A DNA stretch of 20,264 bases. It comes from an uncultured Coprococcus sp. Lineage in GTDB: Bacteria > Bacillota > Clostridia > Lachnospirales > Lachnospiraceae. The notes beneath the pieces are model-generated. The model made no database searches and was not told the origin of the DNA. It was given only the letters and a program-made list of their open reading frames with translations. Shown here one piece after another: positions 7,188 to 15,364 of the stretch. How positions within the stretch are numbered: the stretch's first letter is position 1; each line of letters opens with the position of its first letter. The position numbers were made by a program, and so were the translations under genes. Where the stretch lies: assembly GCA_900557435.1 (NCBI GenBank), contig USSH01000010.1:1-20264 (forward strand). Reading direction: 5' to 3'.

Positions 7188-7303
7188 TTAAAAAGGTTTA
7201 AGGTATATGTTCCACCTGGCGTGTCTGACCGCAAAGGATATAATATCCAAGGAGGGAGATACGGTCCAAGCATCAGGCAGACTGCAAAATATAAAAACTA
7301 TAT

Positions 7304-7326
7304 TTCCTGTATGGGTAAGACAGGAA
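7304..7326 (-). terminator. Possible weak first terminator of the GH42 gene
   Basis: The arms ttcctgt (7304-7310) and acaggaa (7320-7326) form a 7-bp stem 18 bases beyond the GH42 stop. On the minus strand it is followed by a U-rich but interrupted tail, so it may only slow transcription before the stronger hairpin at 7151-7187. Confidence 0.3.
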
Positions 7327-7344
7327 GATAAGTTATTACCAAAT

Positions 7345-9381
7345 TTAAATGTTCTCTCTGATGATGGATACTCCTAGCGGAGCCAGTACCAGATCACCAT
7401 CAACTATATTATTTGTCTGAATATCTGTTCCATGGACTTTAGAGACAGTCTTAGGTTCGTCTGTGTTGTTCAGGTAGAAACCAAATGAGGTTCCGTCATC
7501 TGCGTATCTGCAGTGATACTGAACTCCGTCAGGGAGACTCTTTGTGGCTATTCCGGCATCTGCCAGCATCCGCTCCATGATCTCACCAAGTTTGCTGTAA
7601 TCTATTCTTGCAGCTACGTAGTAGGCCTTGCCCTTGCCGTAGCTGTTCACTGTCACTGCTGCATTCCCAGCATAGAAGTCTGAATCGTAGGTTCCCAGCA
7701 CTTCAGCTGTTCCAACTCTCAGGATCTCCGCATAGTCTCGAAGTTCACATGAACTTCCATCTGTGAAAGTCACGCTGTTTCTGTCAGATGGGTACAGAGT
7801 ATCGATCTCCTCACTGATGACTCCGAATACATCTGCAAGTCCATTTCCCGGGAATCCCCCAAGGATGCAGAGCTGATCCTTGTCAACGTAGCCGGTGAAG
7901 TATGTAGCAAGGAGCTGCCCGCCTCTCTTTACAAATGCAGCGAGAGATTCTGCAGCACCGTCTCTTAGCATATAGAGCATAGGAGCCACGACCGCATCAT
8001 AATCGTCAAGCGGTTCATCGGATGCGATCACATCCACGTCGACACCGCATTTTGTCAATTCCTTGTATATGGACATGCAGGTCTCAGGATATTTTTTTGA
8101 TTCCTGACCTAATGCCTTGACATCATCTATAGCCCACATATTGTCCCAGTCGAACAGCAGTGCCACTTTTGATCTGACGAGCGTTCCGGTTATCTCGGAG
8201 AGTCCTTCAAGTTCAGCACCGAGAGCGGCAACCTCCTTAAATATCCTGGTGTCATTTGTTCCAAGATGGTCGACGACGGCACCGTGATACTGTTCAAATG
8301 AGCCCCTGCCCTTTCGCCACTGGAAGTATTGAACAGTGTCAGAACCGCAGGCTATAGCGTTGTATGAGAACAGTCTGTGAATGCCAGGCCTTTTAAGCTT
8401 ATTATACGGATGCCAGTTTACAAGCCCTGGGGCACTCTCCATAAGCATGAAAGGCTTATCTTTCTTCATGGATCTCATGACTGCGTGGTCGAATGTGTTC
8501 TGTCCCATGACATCAGCAAGGCTTTCATAGTCGTTGTGGAATCTAGGGTATGAATCCCAGGAGATCACGTCAAGCTCCTTTGCCATAGGTCTGTAGTCAA
8601 GTCCTTCGTAGAGCTGCATGAAGTTGGTAGTTATAGGTATGTCAGGAGTGAGTTCACGGAGGAGCATTATCTCTGACTTCATGTAATCGTTCATGTTCCA
8701 TGTGGTAAATCTCTTCCATTCGAGGTTCAGCCCCATGATACTGAAATCACCATTTTTGTAAGGTGGCTCAATCTGTGAGAAACTGTTGTATGAGTGGCTC
8801 CAGAAGGTGGTCCACCATGCTTTGTTCAGCTTGTTTATGTCGTGGTCGAACTTCTCTGCGAGGTAATTTTGAAATCTTTTCACACAGAGACGGCAGTAGC
8901 ACTCGCCGCCAAGCTCATTTGACACATGCCACATGATGAGGCCTGGATGGTTTCCCACATGGGCGTGGAGTTGACGGATGATATTGTAGACCTTTTCTCT
9001 GTAAATAGGTGAGCTCATGCAGTGATTTTCACGCACACCCTGGTGTTCCCGGACATCATAGGAATCAACACGTCTGATCTCAGGATATTTCTGCGCCATC
9101 CATGCCGGTTTGCCACCAGATGGTGTTGCGAGAATTGTGTAAATCCCAGCATTATAAAGATTGTCCATAACGTCTTTCAGCCAGTCAAAATGATATTCAC
9201 CCTCAGCAGGTTCGTAAGCTGACCAGGAGAAAACTCCAAGAGTGGCGGAAGTCATTCCTGCCTCCTTCATCATCTCGATATCCTTTGCCAGAATATCAGG
9301 GCGGTCAAGCCACTGTTCAGCATTGTAATCACCGCCGTGTAATATTCCGTTTATCTGTGGAAAAAGCTTGTTTTTGTTCAT
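7345..9381 (-). CDS. Beta-galactosidase, glycoside hydrolase family 42
   Basis: The product is 678 residues with AGGAG 11 bases before the ATG. The N-terminal GH42 barrel (1 to about 385) opens with ILHGGDYNAEQW (13-24). It carries the acid/base Glu 156 in WHVSNELGGE (151-160) and the nucleophile Glu 315 in MLMESAPG (312-319). Cys 121, 161, 163 and 166 match the four-cysteine zinc cluster known from GH42 enzymes. The middle part (about 390-600) corresponds to the trimerisation domain, with a small C-terminal beta domain after it. The length is normal for the family. No signal peptide is present, so it acts in the cytosol on imported beta-galactosides or galacto-oligosaccharides. A LacI-type operator lies upstream (9451-9462); no transporter or regulator gene adjoins it in this window. 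Confidence 0.92.
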   Translation of the reverse strand: MNKNKLFPQINGILHGGDYNAEQWLDRPDILAKDIEMMKEAGMTSATLGVFSWSAYEPAEGEYHFDWLKDVMDNLYNAGIYTILATPSGGKPAWMAQKYPEIRRVDSYDVREHQGVRENHCMSSPIYREKVYNIIRQLHAHVGNHPGLIMWHVSNELGGECYCRLCVKRFQNYLAEKFDHDINKLNKAWWTTFWSHSYNSFSQIEPPYKNGDFSIMGLNLEWKRFTTWNMNDYMKSEIMLLRELTPDIPITTNFMQLYEGLDYRPMAKELDVISWDSYPRFHNDYESLADVMGQNTFDHAVMRSMKKDKPFMLMESAPGLVNWHPYNKLKRPGIHRLFSYNAIACGSDTVQYFQWRKGRGSFEQYHGAVVDHLGTNDTRIFKEVAALGAELEGLSEITGTLVRSKVALLFDWDNMWAIDDVKALGQESKKYPETCMSIYKELTKCGVDVDVIASDEPLDDYDAVVAPMLYMLRDGAAESLAAFVKRGGQLLATYFTGYVDKDQLCILGGFPGNGLADVFGVISEEIDTLYPSDRNSVTFTDGSSCELRDYAEILRVGTAEVLGTYDSDFYAGNAAVTVNSYGKGKAYYVAARIDYSKLGEIMERMLADAGIATKSLPDGVQYHCRYADDGTSFGFYLNNTDEPKTVSKVHGTDIQTNNIVDGDLVLAPLGVSIIRENI

Positions 9382-9796
9382 TTATCTGTCATCTCCTATA
9401 AATAAAGGTAATGTGCTCTATGTTATCTGTTTTTAGTGTAAAATATATGCGCAAGCGGTTGCACAACTTGCTATTTAAAGGTAGCACAAATAGACAAATA
9501 ATTCAATTGTAATTTGACAATACATTTTAATTTGTGCAAAATATACAAAATATATACACTGCCATTCATCAGGACAATATTGTATATAATCAAGAAATAC
9601 GGCTTGAAATAAGAGATACATTTGCTTGTGATTAAGATATCATGAATTGCTCAAAATTGCGCAATTTGTCAATTCCTACAAGATGCATAAAAGTGAGGTA
9701 AAAAGCTATCGAACAGTGTCAAAAATCTATATAATAAAAGTATTGAGGGATGAACGGAGACATAAGGTTGGAACGTATCGTTTAAGGAGGAGTTTT
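9382..9796. other. Divergent intergenic region between GH42 and the first transglutaminase-like gene
   Basis: This 415-base AT-rich stretch holds the LacI-type operator (9451-9462), a plus-strand TTGACA (9514-9519) and TATAAT boxes at 9585-9590 and 9730-9735. The -35 partners of these TATAAT boxes are weak. A perfect 14-bp palindrome aaattgcgcaattt lies at 9654-9667. The open frame that continues upstream of 9797 (from 9647) lacks a ribosome binding site and is probably leader. No gene is supported here. Confidence 0.5.
9451..9462 (-). promoter_or_regulatory. LacI-family operator upstream of the GH42 gene
   Basis: gcaagcggttgc is an imperfect palindrome with the central CG and GCAA/TTGC arms typical of LacI/GalR-family operators. 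It is 70 bases upstream of the GH42 start. On the minus strand a TTGTGC (9467-9462) just precedes or overlaps it, so a bound repressor would block the promoter. The regulator itself is not in this window. Confidence 0.5.
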
Positions 9797-12700
9797 ATGA
9801 GAAAAAAGCGGGAATCATATAGAGCGGTGACAGCCAGTATAAGGTCTGAGTGGTTAAGGGGGCTGAGCAGAAAAATCTGTATCGGTGTCTTGGCATTTTC
9901 GGCGGCGGTTGTGCTTATAGGCGGCAAAGTGGGAGCATATGCATCTGATCAGACTCGGGTAAGTTCAGATGAGAGTCAGGTTACAGTAGGGTATGATGAT
10001 CTGGACGACACTTTGCAGAAAGGCGGACTTGGCGTTGTAACTGAGCTGCAGGGTGGTGTGGCTGCACTGGCATCTACATATAACGCAGCAGCTCTGGAGG
10101 AGCGTATTGTTGAAGGAATCAAGGCGTGGCAGACGAATATAGATGTATCGGGACTTGGCCTTACGAGCGACGATATTGATAACGGGGCAGTAAGATATAT
10201 TATCAATTCTCATCCTGAGTTTATCAGTCTGTCGGGAGGCTATAGATATTGGACTTCTGGCTCCACGATCACCAAAATAGAATTTACATATTTGACAAAT
10301 GCAAAGGAGGAGCAGCAGGAGCTTGATGCTGCACTTCAGGAAGTCAAGAGTAAGATAGATACCAGTGGAATGAGCGATGAAGAGATAGTACTTGCATATC
10401 ATGAGTATCTCACATCCACAGTTGCATATGCATATGAGGATTATTTCAATGGAACGATCGCTGCAAATCACGGGTACGATATGTATGGAGCTTTGGTTAA
10501 ACATAGTTGTGTGTGTCAGGGATATGCCGAGACTATGTTTTATCTGCTAAGAGAGGCTGGCCTTTCATGTGCGATCGCATCAAGTGAAAATATCAATCAC
10601 GCATGGAACATAGTTAAGATCCATGGCAACTGGTATCACATAGATGCGACATGGGATGATCCGGTGTGGGATATGCCTGGAAGATCATATCATAATTATT
10701 TTCTTGTGAGTTTTGATACAATGAATAAGAATACACTCATCAACCATACTAAGGACAGAACGGATATGGTTGTCAGCGCACAGTGGGGAGATACATATAC
10801 GACAGCGGTGGACACCACTTATGAGAGTGGAAAGTTCTGGAATGGTATTGAGAAAGCTATTTTTTATAAAGACGGTTATTGGTACAGCATAAGTGACGGC
10901 AGTTCGAAAACATCATTTAACATAAATAAGTATCAGTATTCGACTAACATAAACAAGGTTTTGTATTCGGGCACTGCAAAATGGACAACTCCGAGAGGTG
11001 GGTATTATTCCGGCGTTTACAGTTCAATATATCTCCGAGGTGATAATTTATATTTTACGACTCCGGATAGCTTGAACAAGATAGATATAACATCGACAAA
11101 TGTAACTCCTACAGAGCTTATAAATATACGAACACAGTATAATAGTTCAACAGGAAATAATTTATATGCGTTTGGAGAACAGTATGGTAAGCTAGTGTAT
11201 TTTATTACAGATTCTCCTAATATAAAGAAAACTAAGGATTCAAGCAATTCAAGCAAGTATAACAAGGAGTATGCCGAGTATACATTCGAGATGTGCATAA
11301 GCCACAAGTGGGATGCCGGAGTAGTGACGAAGGAGCCAACCTACACAAGTACAGGAACCAAGAAGTACACCTGTACAAACTGCGGTGAGACCAAGACCGA
11401 AATGATAGCCAAGCTGGTATGTACAAGCCACGCATGGAATAGCGGAGTAGTGACAAAAGAGCCAACTTACACAAGTACAGGAACCAAGAAGTACACTTGT
11501 ACAAACTGCGGTGAGACCAAGACCGAAACGATAGCCAAGCTGGTGTGTACGAGTCACGTGTGGGATGCCGGAGTAGTGACAAAGAAGCCAACTTACACAA
11601 GCACAGGAACCAAGAAATACACCTGTACAAATTGCGGTGAGACCAAGATCGAAACGATAGCCAAGCTGGTATGTACGAGCCACGTGTGGGATAGCGGCGA
11701 GGTTGTGACAGCACCGACATACAAGACAGAGGGAACCAAGAAGTACACGTGTAAGAATTGCGGAACAACCAAGACCGAAACGATAGCCAAGCTGGTGTGT
11801 ACGAGTCACGTATGGAACAGCGGAGTGGTGACGAAGGAGCCGACATATACAAGTACTGGTGAGAAGAAATACACTTGTACAAACTGCGGTGAGACCAAGA
11901 CCGAGACGATAGCCAAGCTGGTGTGTACAAGTCACGTATGGAACAGCGGAGTAGTGACGAAGGAGCCAACTTACACAAGCGCGGGTACAAAGGAATATAC
12001 CTGCGTCAACTGTGGAACCACAAAGACGAGCTCAATCGCCATGTTGAAGCTGAGCAAGGTTACATTAAAAACAGCCGTATCCTCCACGGGAATAAAGCTC
12101 TCATGGTCATCAGAGAAAAATGCATCCGGATACTATATATACAGAAAGTCCGGAAAGGGACAGTATGCACTGTTAAAGAAGGTTACTGGGGCGAACACCC
12201 TTGCATTTACTGACACAAAGGTTACAAGCGGAGTGACATATACATACAAGGTTCAGGCATACAGAGGAACAGCGGTAGGTGCCGGAACGGAAACAAGCAG
12301 ATGCTTCGTTGGAACGGCAAGGATAAAAACAGCAAATGATTCAAATGGAGTAAAGCTTGCCTGGAATAAGGTTGGAGGCGCTGGTTCATACAAGATATAT
12401 AGGAAAGCCGGAACCGGAGCATACAGTTGTATAAAGACAGTGAATGCTGCAGTTGTAACATACCTGGACAAGACGGTAAAGTCCGGAATTACATACACCT
12501 ATCTCGTAAAGCCTTATGTCGGAAACAATGTAGGAACATACACAAAGTCTACAAGACTTTATCTGAAATCTGTAACTGTAAAGGCAAGGATAGCCGGTAC
12601 AGGGGTGACAGTGAGTTGGACAAAGTCCGCAGGTGCTACGGAATACAGAGTGTACAGAAAGGTGTCAGGAGGCAAATATGCACTTGTTAAGAAAGTGAAT

Positions 12701-12826
12701 GGTACAAGCAATTTGAGCTGGAATGACAGAAGTGCATCAAAGGGAAAGACATATTGCTACTATGTACGAGCATTTAAGGGAAATTCTTACAGCGCAGCAT
12801 CAAACGAGATGAAGATAAAAAGGTAA
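9797..12826 (+). CDS. Secreted transglutaminase-like protein with six CxxH/CxxC repeats and three Fn3 domains
   Basis: The product is 1009 residues from the ATG at 9797, preceded by AAGGAGG (9784-9790); the frame extends upstream but without a ribosome binding site. A signal peptide (about 1-49, ending GAYA) is followed by a transglutaminase-like cysteine-peptidase domain. Its triad is Cys 240 (CVCQGYAE), His 268 (NHAWN) and Asp 283 (HIDATWDDP). After a beta-rich linker (about 330-499) come six 42-residue repeats (500-751), each with C-x2-H, a Trp, and C-x2-C. Three fibronectin type III-like domains close the protein (about 752-1009; GYYIYRK, SYKIYRK, EYRVYRK). There is no LPXTG motif or C-terminal membrane anchor, so it is secreted or held by the wall through its repeats. 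The substrate is unknown: crosslinking, peptide cleavage or another acyl transfer are all possible. Confidence 0.8.
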   Translation: MRKKRESYRAVTASIRSEWLRGLSRKICIGVLAFSAAVVLIGGKVGAYASDQTRVSSDESQVTVGYDDLDDTLQKGGLGVVTELQGGVAALASTYNAAALEERIVEGIKAWQTNIDVSGLGLTSDDIDNGAVRYIINSHPEFISLSGGYRYWTSGSTITKIEFTYLTNAKEEQQELDAALQEVKSKIDTSGMSDEEIVLAYHEYLTSTVAYAYEDYFNGTIAANHGYDMYGALVKHSCVCQGYAETMFYLLREAGLSCAIASSENINHAWNIVKIHGNWYHIDATWDDPVWDMPGRSYHNYFLVSFDTMNKNTLINHTKDRTDMVVSAQWGDTYTTAVDTTYESGKFWNGIEKAIFYKDGYWYSISDGSSKTSFNINKYQYSTNINKVLYSGTAKWTTPRGGYYSGVYSSIYLRGDNLYFTTPDSLNKIDITSTNVTPTELINIRTQYNSSTGNNLYAFGEQYGKLVYFITDSPNIKKTKDSSNSSKYNKEYAEYTFEMCISHKWDAGVVTKEPTYTSTGTKKYTCTNCGETKTEMIAKLVCTSHAWNSGVVTKEPTYTSTGTKKYTCTNCGETKTETIAKLVCTSHVWDAGVVTKKPTYTSTGTKKYTCTNCGETKIETIAKLVCTSHVWDSGEVVTAPTYKTEGTKKYTCKNCGTTKTETIAKLVCTSHVWNSGVVTKEPTYTSTGEKKYTCTNCGETKTETIAKLVCTSHVWNSGVVTKEPTYTSAGTKEYTCVNCGTTKTSSIAMLKLSKVTLKTAVSSTGIKLSWSSEKNASGYYIYRKSGKGQYALLKKVTGANTLAFTDTKVTSGVTYTYKVQAYRGTAVGAGTETSRCFVGTARIKTANDSNGVKLAWNKVGGAGSYKIYRKAGTGAYSCIKTVNAAVVTYLDKTVKSGITYTYLVKPYVGNNVGTYTKSTRLYLKSVTVKARIAGTGVTVSWTKSAGATEYRVYRKVSGGKYALVKKVNGTSNLSWNDRSASKGKTYCYYVRAFKGNSYSAASNEMKIKR
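11294..12049 (+). repeat. Six tandem 126-bp coding repeats
   Basis: Copies start at 11294, 11420, 11546, 11672, 11798 and 11924, each exactly 126 bp (42 codons). Neighbouring copies are nearly identical at DNA level over most of their length; copies 4 and 6 differ most. Every copy keeps Cys 1, His 4, Trp 6, Cys 27 and Cys 30. The high nucleotide identity points to recent tandem amplification, and the number of copies may vary between strains. The paralogue downstream has a single copy. Confidence 0.95.
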
Positions 12827-12865
12827 GAGACTGCAGTATATTAAGTCAGTATATTAAAATAAAAT

Positions 12866-12895
12866 TTGAAAAGTTTATAACGGTAACGGTATAAT
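12866..12895 (+). promoter_or_regulatory. Promoter of the second transglutaminase-like gene, with an overlapping palindrome
   Basis: TTGAAA (12866-12871), an 18-base spacer and TATAAT (12890-12895) form a good promoter. The -10 lies inside the perfect palindrome cggtat-a-ataccg (12887-12899), preceded by a half copy (cggtaa at 12881). This looks like a repressor site placed over the -10. A direct repeat cagtatattaa (12834-12844 and 12847-12857) lies just upstream. Confidence 0.6.
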
Positions 12896-12931
12896 ACCGG
12901 GGAAGGAATGAACTTATAGAAGGGAGTTTTA

Positions 12932-14296
12932 ATGATTAACGAGGAGAGATTGAAACAGAATTCTTGTAGGAAATGCCTTGCCCGGTATTTTTCTGCATCT
13001 AATGTATCTAAATGGAAAGCTTTAAAAGTTATCTGCATGTGTGCTGTTGTATTTATGACAGTCTGTATGACTGCGTATTATGGAAAAGTTACAGCATTTG
13101 CCAATGAAACGGTGGAAGGATCGGGACTGGAAGTTGAAAACATTGACCTGTCGGAAATATATGAGATAGGTGGCTATGAGCAGCCAGAGCAGGATGACGA
13201 AGAATCCGGTATGGCATCCTTGGCAGCAGCAAGTTCAAATGCCCGTGAGGATAAGATAGCGAATGCCATAAAGTCTTTTAAGACCAACATAAATGTGCGT
13301 GGAATGGGAATAACAAGGAGCAATGTGGAATCAGTATTTGCAAATATCATGGCATTGCATCCGGAGATTGTGTATGTGGCGAATGCATCATATTCCTACA
13401 GCGGCAGCACAGGATCGGTAAATGCTCTTATAATAGGCTATATTCCAAATGCTAAGAGTGTTAAGGATTCCCTCACAAATGCGGTGAAGGAAGTAAATCG
13501 TCAGGTGAACATAAGGAATATGAAACCTGCGGAGATAGTTCTTGCGTACCATGAGTATCTTACATCTACAGTGGAGTACGATGCCAGTGGAATACGTGGA
13601 TACAATACAGTAAATGGAAGAGATCACAAATACGATATGTATGGAACTCTTGTAGATAAGAAGGCGGTATGTCAGGGATATGCTGAGACTATGAATTATC
13701 TTCTCAGGAAGGCAGGAATCCCGTGTGCTCTAGCAACAAGCAAGTACATAAATCATGCATGGAATGTTGTGAGATTAAACGGCAGATGGTATCACGTTGA
13801 TGCCACCTGGGATGATCCTACGGATGATCTTCCAGGTCAGTCAAGACACGAATATTTTCTTATCAGTACTGACACGCTAAACAGGCGAACTAAAAGCGTG
13901 AGCTCATCGTATTCATTGGGACGATATGATACGAAGATCAGTGGTGCGTGGAATGGCAGATACACAGGTGCTGTTGATAAGAGGTATGAGAGTGGTCAGA
14001 TGTGGAGCGGTGTCGAGAAGGTAATGTATTACCGTAATGGATACTGGTACAGCATCAGGCAGGGAAATACACCGATAGAGTTTGAGATAGTAAAACACAG
14101 ATTTTCAACGGGCGGCGAGAAGGTGATACTGTCCGGAACTTCGGTTTGGTATAAATCTGATGGAAGTTACTATAACGGACAGTTCGGCTCAATATTTCTT
14201 GCCCAGGAGTCTCTTTACTTTAACACAGCGAGATACATAGGCAGGATAGATCTGGATTCACCAAAGAATGAGTATACACTACTTTATATGATATAA
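12932..14296 (+). CDS. Secreted transglutaminase-like protein, N-terminal part (frameshifted gene)
   Basis: This part encodes 454 residues from the ATG at 12932 with AAGGGAG (12920-12926). It is a paralogue of the preceding gene: a long signal peptide (about 1-57, ending TAFA), then the transglutaminase-like domain with Cys 247 (AVCQGYAE), His 275 (NHAWN) and Asp 290 (HVDATWDDP), then the same beta-rich linker (YRNGYWYSI). It stops at 14294-14296 in the middle of the linker. The homologous continuation, starting YDIRGSYSDG, is found in another frame and leads into the repeat and Fn3 region at 14332-15309. The catalytic domain is intact and could still be secreted, but without the C-terminal domains. 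The original gene was probably 12932-15309, similar in plan to its neighbour. Confidence 0.8.
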   Translation: MINEERLKQNSCRKCLARYFSASNVSKWKALKVICMCAVVFMTVCMTAYYGKVTAFANETVEGSGLEVENIDLSEIYEIGGYEQPEQDDEESGMASLAAASSNAREDKIANAIKSFKTNINVRGMGITRSNVESVFANIMALHPEIVYVANASYSYSGSTGSVNALIIGYIPNAKSVKDSLTNAVKEVNRQVNIRNMKPAEIVLAYHEYLTSTVEYDASGIRGYNTVNGRDHKYDMYGTLVDKKAVCQGYAETMNYLLRKAGIPCALATSKYINHAWNVVRLNGRWYHVDATWDDPTDDLPGQSRHEYFLISTDTLNRRTKSVSSSYSLGRYDTKISGAWNGRYTGAVDKRYESGQMWSGVEKVMYYRNGYWYSIRQGNTPIEFEIVKHRFSTGGEKVILSGTSVWYKSDGSYYNGQFGSIFLAQESLYFNTARYIGRIDLDSPKNEYTLLYMI

Positions 14297-15309
14297 GAGG
14301 AAGTTATTCAGATGGAATCAATATATATGCCATGGGATGGCACAACAAGCAGATCGTTGTGTGGATATCGGACTCACCTATGTGTAAGGCAAGAGATGCA
14401 TATCTTCTGAATCCGTGTCTTAAGCACAGTTGGAACAAGGGAACAGTAATAAAGAAAGCGACATATGCATCAACTGGTGCAAAGCAGTATACATGCAAAA
14501 AGTGCAGCTATAAAAAGACTGTATCAACTCCGAAATTACAGCTTGGAAAGGTATCAGTGAAGACTGCGCCTAATAAAAAGGGAATAAAGCTCACATGGGG
14601 CAAAGTCTCAGGTGCAACCGGCTACAGAGTATACAGAAAGACAAAGAATGGAAGTTTCCAGCTGTTAAAGAGTGTCAACACATCATCACTTCTGGACGGC
14701 AGGGTTTCAAGTGGCACAACTTATACATATAAGGTAGCGGCATATAACAAGTATACGACAGGTAAGGCAACTCAGGTGTCAAGATTATTTCTCGGCAGTG
14801 CAAATGTGAAAGCCGGAAATAAAGCTGGCGGAGTGAAGATAGTCTGGAATAGAGTGAAAGGGGCTGATTCATACAAGATATACAGGAAGACAAAGACCGG
14901 ATCATACAGGTTGATGAAAACTGTGAATTCAGGTATTACATCTTGGATCGACAACAGAGTCAGTGAGTGCAAGGAATACACATATGCGGTCATGCCGTAT
15001 AAAAAGACAACTGGAGGATCTTACACTCCTGCAACGATAGTGTATCTGAAGGCGCCATCAGTGGGGCTTAAGAAGGCAAAACAGGGGGTGACTGTGAGCT
15101 GGACAAAATCTGTTGGAGTGGACAAATACTATGTGTACAGGAAGATTTCATCCGGGAATTGGGAAAGGATGGCTACACTCAAAAAGCCAAAATCACTCAA
15201 TTGGACAGATAAGAGTGCTGCAAAAGGACGGAGATATCAATACACAGTAATAGCCTCAAGAGGAACATATACAAGTGCCGCTGCATCGGCTAAAGAGATA
15301 GAGAGATAA
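14290..15309 (+). pseudogene. Displaced C-terminal part of the second transglutaminase-like protein (CxxH/CxxC repeat and three Fn3 domains)
   Basis: This frame picks up exactly where the upstream product stops. It encodes the end of the linker (IVVWISDSP, matching LVYFITDSP in the paralogue), one 42-residue repeat with CLKH and CKKC at the same 26-residue spacing, and three Fn3-like domains (GYRVYRK, SYKIYRK, KYYVYRK). The only long ATG-started frame begins at 14332, inside the conserved linker, with no ribosome binding site, so it is not a natural gene start. A net gain of two bases, or loss of one, near 14285-14290 (the TATAT run) explains the break. It could be a real mutation, programmed recoding or a sequencing error. 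A strong terminator follows. Confidence 0.75.
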
Positions 15310-15313
15310 AAAG

Positions 15314-15345
15314 AGCGCTATCCGGTCATATCGGATAGCGCTTTT
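15314..15345. terminator. Bidirectional terminator
   Basis: agcgctatccg (15314-15324) pairs with cggatagcgct (15332-15342) over 11 bp, followed by TTTT. The A-rich left flank gives a U-tract on the minus strand. It serves both the plus-strand Fn3 gene and the minus-strand CmpB-like gene. Confidence 0.88.
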
Positions 15346-15364
15346 CTAATGTATGTTGAATAGT

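Noticed and set aside
9647..9796. Longer N-terminus of the first transglutaminase-like protein from 9647
   Set aside because: AAGGAGG sits directly before the ATG at 9797, and the signal peptide fits that start; the extension would bury the signal peptide.
11232..11990. Long minus-strand open frames of 228 and 252 codons inside the repeat array
   Set aside because: They are antisense readings of the periodic coding repeats, with Cys/Ser/Leu-rich nonsense composition and no ribosome binding sites.
11294..12049. Regular repeats that might suggest a CRISPR array
   Set aside because: The unit is 126 bp with no spacers, stays in one reading frame and encodes a conserved protein motif.
14332..15309. 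Independent Fn3 gene starting at 14332
   Set aside because: The start has no ribosome binding site and lies inside the conserved linker; the paralogue shows it to be the continuation of the upstream gene.
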